Source: Poa pratensis (Eukaryota; Streptophyta; Magnoliopsida; Poales; Poaceae). Taken from it: 64,000 bases of DNA. This document shows, one piece after another, positions 33,035 to 43,866 of this stretch (position 1 is the first letter of the stretch; each line of letters starts with the position of its first letter). The stretch lies in assembly GCA_947311845.1 (NCBI GenBank), contig CAMZMU010000075.1, forward strand, positions 19,567,366-19,631,365. Direction: 5' to 3'. Below the pieces are notes generated by a model. That model was given only the letters and a program-made list of their open reading frames with translations, was not told the DNA's origin and searched no databases. Position numbers and translations under genes: made by a program.

Positions 33035-36020
33035 AGCATCCCCAAGCTTAGTTCCTACTCGTCCTCGAGTAGGTAAACGATAAAAAGAAAATAATTTCTG
33101 AAGTGACATGCTACCAACATAATCTTGATCCAATAATAATGTAAGGCATGTGAGCTGAGATCAAATCATTCAAAGCAAATGTCTATAGTTGATATAAGAG
33201 ATAATAAAGCAAGAGTCAAACAAGCTAAAAGTTTTCATGAATTATCGCTTTAAAGACATGAAACCGTACAAGGTTCATTAAAGATGGTTTAAGTATCCAG
33301 CGTAGAAGTTCTATCCTTCAATCCAAGCATCAAGCAAATTTTCATAACATAGAAGGATTCAGCCAAGTAAACATAAACATGAACGTCATGAATCAACTGT
33401 TTCGAAGTCTACTCAACCGGTGAGCGCAAGCATTTGGTATTGGCACCAGGATGTTATGGCAAAGAGAACATTAATGGGGGTTTGGAAGGCCAATGGAAGA
33501 AAGTCTCACAAAGCTATAAGTGATCATTAGACAAGAGGAAGTCTTATAATCGAAGCTATGTAAGGAGTAGTGATTGCCATGCAACGGATGCACATAGAGC
33601 TATATGTGTATGAAAGCTCTCCAATGGAACTAGTGGGGGTGCATCCAACTTGGTTGCTCATGAAGACCTAGAGCACTTTTGAGGAAGCTCATCATTGGAA
33701 TATACAACCCAAGTTCTATAGTGTAAATTCCCCACATAGTTATACTAGTAGAACATGAAAACTCTCTCACATGGAGTATAGGTGCTAAACATGAGCACAA
33801 ATGATGACTATGAATACTGCAGGTGCTAAACATGAGCACAAGTGTGGATAAAGGATAGTAATGTTGCCCCCTTTTTCTTTATTCTTTTTTTTCTTTTTTC
33901 CTTTTTCTATTTTTTTTCTTTTTCTGTTTCTCTTTTCGATGGCCACATAGCACTTTTCACTTTCAGGGGCAACATTCTAATATGACAACACACTTTTTGG
34001 TACATATAACTCATAACGAACAAGACATGATGTATGAAACTGTATGCCTCTGCCAGTGTAGCAGGATATGCAATGATCTAGCGTAACATGGGTAAACCAC
34101 ACATCAGCTGTATAGAATCATGCAAAGCAATATATAAGTGAAATGACAACAAGTCATGTAATGTAAATGGAAGTTGCATGGCAATATATCTCGGAACAGC
34201 TATGGAAATGCTGTGGTAGGTAGGTATGGTGGTTGTTTTGAGGAAGATGTATAGGCTTATGTGTAGGAGAACAAGAGGAAGTCCTCCCACGGGGTTGGAT
34301 GTACCGGCGAAGTATGCACAACTCTCAATGTGAGCAGAAGGCAATGCACAGCACCGAAGAGGCTAGCAAATTTGGATGGTGGAAGTGCCAAAAACCGTAG
34401 CTTAACATTAGTCAAAAAGAACTCACAAGTTTATTGCAAACAACTAGCAGGTTCAACATTAAGAGCATGATTAAAATTCACTCCAAGAAGGGCCGTTCAC
34501 GGCGGCACAAGTACCCCGTTAGATCCCTCGACCTTCAGCACAACTTAGTTACTACGATGAACTTTCAGACATGGAAAGCTATCAAGTCCAACTACACCTT
34601 CAACAATTTTAGAGTTTGTAGTACGGTACAAGCTTAAAGACAACAATCCACTAATGATTTTAACTTAATTAACCAGCAAGCTTTACCATCTAAATACCTC
34701 AAAACGTTTGCAAAGAATCAGATTATCAAAGTTCAATGATCTACAAGATTATGCAAGTTTTTCATTATACCACTACCACATGCAAATTTCTGGACCAACA
34801 CATCAACCAAGCAACTCTCCAAATAAATATAAGTGAAGCAAGAGAGTACTTTCTATAAAATAACTAATAGCTCTGAACAAGAGATACATGAAAACCAAGA
34901 GCTAGAAGCTAAACAGTGCGAAAATGAATACTCAACGATTATAAGTGAAGAATAGGAGTATTCAAATGAAAAAGCGGAGCGTGTCTCTCTCCCAAACAAG
35001 ATAGATAGGATCCACATTGATATGATCAGAGAATAAAACAAAAATAAACACAAGACGCTCCAAGAACAGCACATATGATGTGACCGAATTAAAATATAGT
35101 TTCACTAGAGATGACCTGATAAGTTGATGATGAAGAAGGGGATGCCTTGGGCATCCCCAAGCTTAGATGCTTGAGTCTTCTTGAAATATGCTTGGGTGAC
35201 CCACGGGGGCATCCCCAAGCTTAGGCTCTTCACTCTTCTTGATCACAATATCATCCTTCTCTCTTGACCCTTGAAAACTTCTGCCACACCAAACTTCTCA
35301 TAAACTTCATTAGAGGGGTTAGTACTCAAAAACATTAATCCACTTTGGTTCTGTAGTGACACATTGCAATACTCAATAAAACATTAGCTACAGCCCTCCA
35401 CGTCTAGAAAGCCTTACTTAAAGTCCACAAGAGACAATGCAAAAAACAGAGACAGAATCTGTCAAAACAGAACAGCCAGTAAAGACGAATTTTTTCGAGG
35501 TACTTCCGTTGCTCAAATCGGAAAAAGTGAAGTTAATGAAAGATGCGTACATATCTGAGGAAGATGCGTGATTTTTTATAGAATTTTTCGATTTTTCTCC
35601 AGGGAGAAAAGCTCAAATTCGTGACAGCTAAAAATCTGTCCCTGCGCAGAATCCAAATCTAGCATCATCTAATCATTAAAGGCTCTTCTTGGTACAACAA
35701 TTCGAAAAAGTAAAGATACAAAGGAGTTGTTACAGAAGTAAGCAAGCTCCTTGACTCAAAAAGCAAAAGAAAAATTACAGAAATAACACATGGGTTGTCT
35801 CCCAAGAGCGCTTTTCTTTAATGCCTTTTAGCTAGGCTTGATAGTTTTAATGATGCTCTCATGAAAATAGAAAATGAAGCAAAAGGAGCATCAAGAAGCA
35901 AATTCAAAACACATTTAAGTCTAACCCACTTCCTATGCATAGGAAACTTGTACACAAATAAATTCATATAGAACAAAGTGACAAGCATAGGAAGATAAAA
36001 CAAGAGTAACTTCAAAAGTT

Positions 36021-37094
36021 TCAGCATATAGAGAGGTGTTTTAGTACCATGAAAATTTCTACAACCATGTTTTCCTCTCTCATATAATTTTCAGTAGCAT
36101 CATGAATAAACTCAACAATATAACTATCACATAAAGCATGCTTTTCATGATCTACAAACAAATAATTTTTATCAAGCTCATAAGTAGTGGGATTTAAAAT
36201 TTCGAACCCACATGTAACAATTTTATAACAAGATGATTGATCACTCTCAACATATATGGGACGCCTAGATAAAGTCAAGACTTCTCCTATCCCATTTTCA
36301 TTAGTAGCACAATTAATATTATCAAGTAACATAGGACCATCATCTAGAGCTTTATCATAAACATTTTCTAAGCAAAACTCTTTAGTACCATGCATTTCGA
36401 TATCAGCCACAAATAAAGGATTATCATAAGATTTATCAAAATAGCATGGATTATCATATATAACAGTAGCATAATTATTCTCACAAGTTTTACTCATAGG
36501 AAAAATTTCAAGAGAATCAACAGGAACATAATATTCATCCTCCTTGGGTAAGCATGGAGGGCAATCAAATAATGTAAGAGATGAAGAGTTACTCTCATTA
36601 GAAGGTAGGCATGGGTAGCTAATCCATTCTTCCTCCTTTTGTTCATCACTCTCCTCCTCTTTTTCATCTAATGAGCTTTCAGGTTCAGCAATTTCTTCTT
36701 CCACAGGTTCCTGCAAATTGTGAGTGCATTCTTGTGCATTAATGAGTCTCTCTTTGTAATCAACGATATAAGGATTATTGCTGTAATGTTCTATGCAATA
36801 ATCAAGGATAGAAGAGACATAATCTTTAAGGTCCTTACAAGCAATACAAGTTTCATAATTTTTAGCCATGAAAGATTCTATCTCAGAGGCTCCCATAAAT
36901 AAAACAAATTGTTCTACTTCTTCGAACCCAAGATGAATATAGTTATTCCAATGATAGTTCACAATTAAAACTTCTTCACTAAAGCCACATTGGAATTTAA
37001 GATGTTTAGTATCCTGTTTAGAGCAACAGTTTATATCATGGCGTTTAAGCAAGATTTTAGCAATTGTATTCAACTTTTCTAACACAGCACTCAT
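36021..37094 (-). CDS. E1 internal ORF, 357 aa, gag-position protein of unknown function
   Basis: This is the only long open frame in E1. It begins MSAVLEKLNTIAKILLKRHD about 310 bp downstream of the primer-binding site, where gag would lie. The middle is strongly acidic (EEEIAEPESSLDEKEEESDE). No zinc knuckle, protease or other catalytic motif was seen. It has the look of the degenerate gag-like ORFs of non-autonomous Triticeae Gypsy elements. It is intact as written. A capsid-like role is possible but unsupported. Confidence 0.6.
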   Translation of the reverse strand: MSAVLEKLNTIAKILLKRHDINCCSKQDTKHLKFQCGFSEEVLIVNYHWNNYIHLGFEEVEQFVLFMGASEIESFMAKNYETCIACKDLKDYVSSILDYCIEHYSNNPYIVDYKERLINAQECTHNLQEPVEEEIAEPESSLDEKEEESDEQKEEEWISYPCLPSNESNSSSLTLFDCPPCLPKEDEYYVPVDSLEIFPMSKTCENNYATVIYDNPCYFDKSYDNPLFVADIEMHGTKEFCLENVYDKALDDGPMLLDNINCATNENGIGEVLTLSRRPIYVESDQSSCYKIVTCGFEILNPTTYELDKNYLFVDHEKHALCDSYIVEFIHDATENYMREENMVVEIFMVLKHLSIC

Positions 37095-37402
37095 GACTTC
37101 ACCCTTTTTGATTCTCTATACTTCATATGTAATTCTATAAGCTCCATATAGGTTGTGGGTTCTTCCATAACAACAGTTTTTAGTTTTTCGGTTTTTCAAA
37201 TTTTTATGGATTTTCGTTTATAAGAAAAACAAAACAAAAATAAACTAAACTAGCAAAAGTAAACTAAACAAAACACAACTAAACAGAAATAAACTAAGCA
37301 CAAATAAACTAGACAAAATAAACTAGACAATACAAAATAAAATAAAAACAGAGAGAGAGGTAGAGTGTACTCCCCAGGTGAACTTATGAGTAGAGCTATG
37401 CT

Positions 37403-37419
37403 CCCCGGCAACGGCGCCA
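37403..37419 (-). other. E1 primer-binding site
   Basis: On the minus strand, 11 bp downstream of the 5' LTR end, the sequence tggcgccgttgccgggg is complementary to a tRNA 3' end terminating in CCA. This form is usually assigned to tRNA-Asp in plant Gypsy elements. It fixes the element orientation as minus. Confidence 0.85.
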
Positions 37420-37430
37420 GAAAATAGCCT

Positions 37431-37522
37431 TGATAACCCACAAGTATAGGGGATCGCAACAGTCTTCGAGGGAAGTAAAACCCAAATTTATTGATTCGAC
37501 ACAAGGGGAGACAAAGAATACT
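37431..37522 (-). repeat. E1 5' LTR, fragment next to the primer-binding site
   Basis: It is nearly identical to 31530-31620 (tgataacccacaagtatagg through gacaaagaatactt). It breaks at about 37522, where inverted E2 sequence begins. The LTR resumes at about 41801. About 970 bp of LTR present in the 3' copy is missing, so the break came with a deletion. Confidence 0.85.
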
Positions 37523-40500
37523 TTCTGCGCCTAGCTGAAAGGCGTTAAAGAAAAGCGCTTATGGGAGACAACCCATCGTTTTTATTTGCTGTTATTTTTG
37601 TTTTCTTTGAGTCAAGGAGTTTTGTTACTTCTGTAGCAACTCCTTTGTATCTTTATTTTATCGCAATGTTGTGCCAAGTAAAGTTCTATATTGAAAGTTG
37701 ATGCAAGATTTGGATTTCTGCGCAGTGACAGATTTTTAGCTGTCACGGATTTGAGCTTATCTCCCTGTAGAAAATTCAAAAAATTCTGAGAAAAATCACG
37801 CATATTCCTGAGATATGTACGCAACTTTCATTATTTTAGGCCAGATCCATCTGAGCAACTTAAGTGCCTCGAAAAAATTCGTCATTCCAGACTGTTCTGT
37901 TTTTGACAGATTCTGCCTTTTGTTTTGCATTCGCTCTTTTACTGTGTTTGTGTGGATTTCTTTGCTCCACAAAGCATTGGTGGCTGTAGCTAATGTCCAG
38001 AAGCTTTGGGATTGATTGTATCATTACAGAATATGAGAATTTTTGATTATGCACTAACCCTCTAATGAGAACTGTCTTGAGTTTGGTGTGAAGGAAGTTT
38101 TCAAGGATCAAGCGAGAAGGGTGATATTATGTGATCAAGAAGAGTGAAAAGCCTAAGCTTGGGGATGCCCCCGTGGTTCATCCCAACCATATTCAGAGAG
38201 ACTCAAGCGTCTAAGCTTGGGGATGCCCAAGGCATCCCCTTCTTCATCAACAAACTTATCAGGTCATCTCTAGTGAAACTATATTTTAATTCTTTCACAT
38301 CTTATGCGCTTTACTTGGAGCGTCTGTGTGTTTTTATTTTTGTTTTTGTTTGAATAAATTCGGATCCTAGCAATCCTTGTGTGGGAGAGAGACACGCTCC
38401 GCTTTTTCATGTGAATACTCATGTTCTTCACTTATATTTGTTGAGTATTCTTAACTAGCTACTGCAGTGCTTTTAGCTCCTGTTTTTCATGCATCTCTTC
38501 GAGCTGTTAGCACTTGTTTATAAATACTCTCTTGCTGCATTATATTATCATTTGGAGAGTTTATGTTTAATAAATTATTGGTGTTTGTTTGGAAGAAAGA
38601 AAATGCTACATGTAGTAGTTGGTATTGGAAAAGACATATGCATTCTTGTAGATCATTGTCTTGTTTTGATTTGATGCTTTGCAATTGTTTTGAGCTCTCA
38701 AGTAGATCATGTTTAAGCTCTTGCATCATGTAGTTAAAGCCTAGTAGTGGAGAACTACCGTAGAGCTTGTTGAGACTTGGGATGCATATTTGTTCTCTCT
38801 AAGGTCTAGATATTTTCTGGTAAAATGTTTGAGCAACAAGGAAGACAGTGTAGAGTCTTATAATACTTGCAATATGTTTTTATGTGATTCTTGCTGTACC
38901 GGTTTATACTTGTGTTTGCTTCAAACAACCTTGCTAGCCTAAACTCTGTACTGAGAGGGAATGCTTCTCGTGCATCCAAAACTTGAGCCAAAACCCATGC
39001 CATTTGTGTCCACCATACCTACCTACTATGTGGTATTTCCTGCCATTCCAAGTAAATATTTCATGTGCTACCTTTAAACTATTCAAAACTTTATTACTCC
39101 TTATTTGTGTCAATGTTTTATAGCTCATGAGGAAGTATGTGGTGTTTTATCTTTCAATCTTGTCATTTACTTCTGACAGACTTTCACCTGGACTAGTGGC
39201 ATATACATCCGCTTATCCAATAATTTGCAAAAAGAGCTGGCAACGGGGTGCCCAGCCCCAATTAATTACAACTTTCATTAATAATTCTCTTCACATGTTT
39301 TGCCCTGATTTATCAGTAAGCAACTTAATTTTGCAATAGACACTCCTCCATGGTATGTGAATGTTGGAAGGCACCCGAGGATTCGGTTAGCCATGGCTTG
39401 TGTAAGCAAAAGGTTGGGAGGAGTGTCATCTATAAAGAAACTAAAATACATGTGTAAACAAAAGAGAAGAGGGATGATCTACCTTGCTGGTAGAATAACG
39501 TCCTTCATGGGAGCCGCTCTTTGAAAGTCTGGTTGACAAGGGGGTTAGAGTGCCCACTACCATTCGTTGACAACAACAAACACCTCTCAAATACTTATTT
39601 TGTGCTCTCTATATGCTTTCGAAAACTTAAAAAGCTCTAGCACATGATTTAATCCCTGCTTCCCTCTGCGAAGGGCCTATCTTTTACTTTATGTTGAGTC
39701 AGTTTACCTACTCCTTTCTATCTTAGAAGCAAACACTTGTGTCAACTTTGTGTGCATTGATTCTTACATATTTACTTATTGCACTTGTTATATTGCTTTA
39801 TGTTGACAACTATCCATGAGATATACATGTTACAAGTTGAAAGCAAATGCTGAAACTTAATCATCCTTTGTGTTGCTTCAATGCCTTTTACTTTGAATCT
39901 ATTGCTTTATGAGTTACCTCTTATGCAAAACTTTTTGATGCTTGTCTTGAAAGTACTATTCATGAAAAGTTTTTGCTTATATGATTCATTGTTTACTCTT
40001 TATCTATTTGTTAGCAAACTATAGATCATTGCTTTGAGTCACTTCATTCATGACATGAGCCTTGCAATATATTGATCAAGATTGTGTGAAAGCATGTCTC
40101 CTCAGAAATTATTTGTTGTTATCGTTTTACCTACTCGAGGACGAGTAGAACTAAGCTTGGGGATGCTTGATACGTCTCCAACGTATCCATAATTTCTGCT
40201 GTTCCATGCTTATATTATACCATTTGCTACATGTTTTATATACACTTCGTATCACTTTTATGCATTTTCTGGGACTAACCTATTAACAAGATGCCACAGT
40301 GCCAGTTCCCTGTTTTCTGCTGTTTTTGGTTTCAGAAAGTTACTTCTGGAAATATTCTCGGAATTGCACGAAACAAAAGGCCAGTCCCTATTTTTCCAGC
40401 ACGTACACGGAGTCCGAAGGAGAGACGAAGAGAGCCACGAGGTGGCCAAACCACACCGGCGCGGCAGTGGGCCCAGCCGCGCCGCCTGTGGTTTGGGCCC

Positions 40501-41800
40501 CTCGGGGGTCCGCCGACATCGCCCCTTCGCCTATTTATTCCCCGAGACGCGAAAACCCTAAAACACCGAGCCTTTCATCCAGAACATATTCGCTGCCGCC
40601 GCCGTCGTCAACCCTAACTCGGGGGGTTCTGAAGCTCTTCCCGGCACCCTGCCGGAGAGGGGAATCATCACCGGAGGGCTCTACATCGCCATGCCCGCCT
40701 CCGGAGTGATGCGTGAGTAGTTCATCCTTGGACTATGGGTCCATAGCAGTAGCTAGATGGTTGTCTTCTCCACTTGTGCCATCATGTTTAGATCTTGTGA
40801 GCTGCCTATCATGATCAAGATCATCTTATTGTAATGCTACATGTTGTGTTTGCTGGGATCTGACTTATATTGATACCTATGTGGAGCTGAATATTATATT
40901 ATCATGTCTATGTCATTTGTGATCTTGCATGCTCTCCGTTACTTGTTGAAGCCTTGGCCACGTGAATACTTGTAACTCCAAGAGGGGGTATTTATGCATG
41001 ATAGTTGGGTTCAACCTCTATTTAACCTGGGATAGTGACAGCAAGTTCTAAGGTTGTAGATGTGTTGTTGCCACTAGGGGTAAAACAGCAATGCTTTATT
41101 CAAGGATGAATGTATTGTTTACATTACGCACATTACTTAATGCAATTGTCTGTTGCTTGCAACTTAATACTGGAAGGGGTACGGATGTTAACCGGAAAGT
41201 GGACTATTTAGGCATAGATGCATGCTGGATAGCGGTCTATGTACTTTGTCGTAATGCCCAAATGAATCTCATAGTAGACACCACAGCTCACACATGCATG
41301 TTATATGCACTTATCAATTGTCAATTGCCCAGCTGTAATTTGTTTACCCAGCATGTTAGTTATCTTATTGGAGAGACACCACTAGTGAACTGTGGACCCC
41401 GGTCCATTCTTTTACATCTGAAATACAATCTACTGCAATCATTGTTCTCTACTGTTTTATGCAAACAAACATCATTTCCATTCGATACGTTTAACCCTTT
41501 GTTTTCAGCAAGCCGGTGAGATTGACAACCTCACTGTTAAGTTGGGGCAAAGTAATTTGATTGTGTTGTGCAGGTTCCACGTTGGCACCGGAATCCCTGG
41601 TGTTGCGCCGCACTACACTCCTTCACCAACACCTTCGAAGCAAACCTCGTTTTCCTACTGGTCGATTAAACCTTGGTTTCATACTGAGGGAAAACTTACT
41701 GCTGCACTCATCATACCTTCCTCTTGGGGTTCCCAACTGACGTGTGACGTACAAGCATTGTTTCTGGCACTATTGACCTAGAGCCACCAACACATTTTCT
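37523..41800 (+). mobile_element. Inverted fragment of a related Gypsy element (E2) inside the E1 5' LTR
   Basis: Plus-oriented interior sequence (37523-40167) is the inverted counterpart of part of the E1 interior. For example, gtgatcaagaagagtgaaa near 38130 pairs with its complement near 35240, and both carry aagcttggggatgc words. It ends aagcttggggatgct followed by an LTR starting at 40168. The 5' LTR and gag end of E2 are absent. At the right junction the sequence reads attttctggcg|acggcg, where the E2 primer-binding-site start (tggcgccg) meets E1 LTR sequence (tggcgacg), sharing TGGCG. This suggests microhomology-mediated joining rather than clean integration. No large ORF is present. 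Confidence 0.78.
40168..41793 (+). repeat. E2 LTR (about 1626 bp)
   Basis: It begins tgatacgtctccaacgtatc, directly after the polypurine-tract-like aagcttggggatgct, so it is a 3' LTR by its left side. On its right it is followed by cattttctgg, the start of a primer-binding site, so it also looks like a 5' LTR. A single LTR with interior sequence on both sides fits LTR-LTR recombination between tandem copies. cgcctatttattccccgaga probably holds the TATA position. Confidence 0.75.
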
Positions 41801-42243
41801 GGCGACGGCGCTGCGGAAGTCTTTCTGGAGTATTAGAGATATATTTAGTGTTTTCGCGTCGGGGTGACTAAATAGGCGAAGGGGCAACGTCGGTGGAGGT
41901 CCTGGGCTCCCTCCTCACCTCCCGGCGCGCCTGTGGGCCCAGCCGCGCGAGCATGTGGTTTGGAGGCCGTGGGCCTCCCCCTGGCTTGCCCTTCTGGCTC
42001 CGTGTGTCCCTCGGAAAAATAGGAGGTTTGGCTTTTGTTTCGTCGAATTCCAAGAATATTGCCCGAACAGCTTTTCTGGAACCAAAAACAACAGAAAACA
42101 GGAACTGGCACTGTGGCATCTTGTTAATAGGTTAGTCCCAGAAAATGTATAATAATGATATATAATGCATATAAAACATGTGACAATGATACATAAAACA
42201 AGCATGAAACATCAGAAATTATAGATACATTGGAGACGTATCA
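41801..42243 (-). repeat. E1 5' LTR, distal fragment
   Basis: It matches 32593-33034 of the 3' LTR with five substitutions, one 2-bp indel and two single-base indels in short G and C runs. It ends at GACGTATCA followed by the GCCAT target duplication. Confidence 0.88.
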
Positions 42244-42700
42244 GCCATCTGTACCTCTACGCGTCAAATTATTCATGTGTGTGTGTGGCTACAACACCCT
42301 TCGATATTGTTCTTTGCAACCAATACGCCAATCTGTAGATACTATCGATCATATTCTCGTAGGTTGCCATTTCTCATAGATCACGCTGCATTAGGTTTTA
42401 TCTTGGGTCTGGTCCTCCCCTTTGTCCCTATTGTGGCGTGTATGGGTATCTCTTTGGTGGTGGCTTGGTGGATCTGGAAGTGGTGCAACACAATTATTGT
42501 TTGCAATGTATAACATAACATTGTAGGTCTACTCGACACAATCAAGTTGATAGCCATGGCAAGAGCGCCAGACCTTGCCACACTTCTTCCGGTGGAACCT
42601 GGCAGTGGTGGGTAATATCTCAAATTCACAGGGGTAAATTTGGAAATTAAAAAAAAACGTACCAACCATCACCTGTAGCTATATTATATAGTAGAGATAA
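42244..42700 (+). pseudogene. Probable LINE zf-RVT remnant, target of the E1 insertion
   Basis: In one plus frame the sequence reads SVPLRVKLFM and then SVDTIDHILVGCHFS before a stop. These words fit the zinc-finger RT domain of plant LINEs (PxRVKLF...DHLLVGCxFS) with the middle deleted. No RT or RNase H is attached and the left continuation is across E1 (before 31525), where nothing was recognised. Weak call. Confidence 0.4.
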
Positions 42701-43148
42701 GAGTGTGGCATTGTATGATACAATGAATGGAAACGCAGAGCTTTCCTTTTTTCTAAAATAAGGACGATCTGGATGCCTCACCAACCTAGACCTTATAGGA
42801 GTAGGTGCACGGCCAAGACTGCACAGCTAAGTGGGAGAAGTCCACTGTACATCGTCGTCCAATCTAATTATTGAGCGTTCCTCTCATAATATTTCCCAAC
42901 CCCGCGGTGTTTGCGCCACATGGAACAAACTATATAAAAGAAAAGTAGAAAACAGGAGTGGCTTGCCTGTGATAGCCGTGGTGTAGCCCAGAGCTTAGAA
43001 GTGGTAACAACACAATAACATGAGCTTGCAGAAGACACACTGACTATCCATCGTAAGCAGAGAGACCACCACAACGATATAGATTTATTATCAATTTTGT
43101 GTATTATTTTCTAATTGATAAGTTATTATGCAAATAAAATAGATAAAC
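42701..43148. other. Intergenic sequence left of the CACTA element
   Basis: No gene or transposon end was recognised. AT-rich with short open frames lacking family resemblance. Confidence 0.4.
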
Positions 43149-43386
43149 CAATTTGGTCGTGTGCAAAGCGACTGTAGATCATATGGTTATTTTCCTTAAA
43201 GGTGGAAGTAGCACACACACAGTGGTACAAGTTCGTCAACATCAAGATCTTGTGGCACAGTCTTCCCAATTTGGTCATGTGCAAACTGACCGTAGATCAC
43301 ATGGTTATTTTCCTTAAAGATGGAAGTAGCACACACACAATGGTACAAGTTTGACATCAAGATCTGGTGGCACAGTCTTTCGGAGG
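43149..43386 (+). repeat. Two tandem copies of a 119-bp unit
   Basis: The first copy starts aatttggtcgtgtgcaaagc at 43149 and the second aatttggtcatgtgcaaact at 43268. Both share atggttattttccttaaag, ggaagtagcacacacaca and tcaagatct.gtggcacagtc. The array ends about 60 bp before the CACTA terminus. Copies differ at several positions, so the duplication is not very recent. Confidence 0.85.
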
Positions 43387-43444
43387 TGCGGAAAGGGGTA
43401 TCATGTGCGTGCATATAGTGTACTTGTGTATTTGTGAGTGTCTA

Positions 43445-43655
43445 CACTAGTAGAGAACCCACCTCTAGTACCGGTTGTAGATGGCCTTTAGTACCGGCCA
43501 CACAACCGGTACTAAAGGGTCGGCACTAAAGGGGTAACCCTTTAGTACCGGCACCTAAATAAAACCGGTACTAAAGGGTCTCCACGTGGGCGCACAGGCG
43601 AGCTCGACCCTGAGGACCTTTAGTACCGGTTTGTAACAAACCGGTACTAAAGGTT
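43445..43655. repeat. CACTA terminus and subterminal repeats
   Basis: After the CACTA terminus at 43445, copies of tagtaccggt(tgtag) and ccggtactaaaggg occur in both orientations at about 43467, 43490, 43505, 43540, 43563, 43618 and 43640. Such arrays are the transposase-binding subterminal repeats of En/Spm elements. They also pair into hairpins (cctttagtaccggtttgtaa / caaaccggtactaaagg). Confidence 0.85.
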
Positions 43656-43866
43656 CCTGCTTTTTTTGCTTATTATTTCAGGGGGGTTTTGGTTTTTTTT
43701 CTTTTCGATTATTTTTCGGGGTTTAGGGTTTCTGTTTTTTCCTTTTCGCTCATTTTTCAGGGTTTCGGAGGAGATCGCGTATAAAGTACTCACTACACAT
43801 ATAAAGTAGTCATTATACACATACAAAGTACTCTCGTCACATATAAATTTAAGTACTCCTAATTAA

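Larger units (their letters stand above)
31530..42243 (-). mobile_element. Gypsy-type non-autonomous LTR retrotransposon (E1), minus orientation, TSD GCCAT
   Basis: The insertion is bounded by GCCAT at 31525-31529 and 42244-42248. The LTRs read tgataacccacaagtatagg at the left end and ggagacgtatca at the right end on the plus strand, so in element orientation they begin TGATACGTCTCC and end GGTTATCA. The 3' LTR is 31530-33034. The 5' LTR begins at 37431 and resumes at about 41801 after a nested inverted fragment. The interior (33035-37430) has no protease, RT or integrase, so it depends on a helper. The LTR sequence resembles the abundant Triticeae Gypsy groups around Sabrina/WHAM; I do not assert a family name. 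In the shared 440 bp of LTR I count five substitutions (about 1.1%), a recent insertion. Confidence 0.85.
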
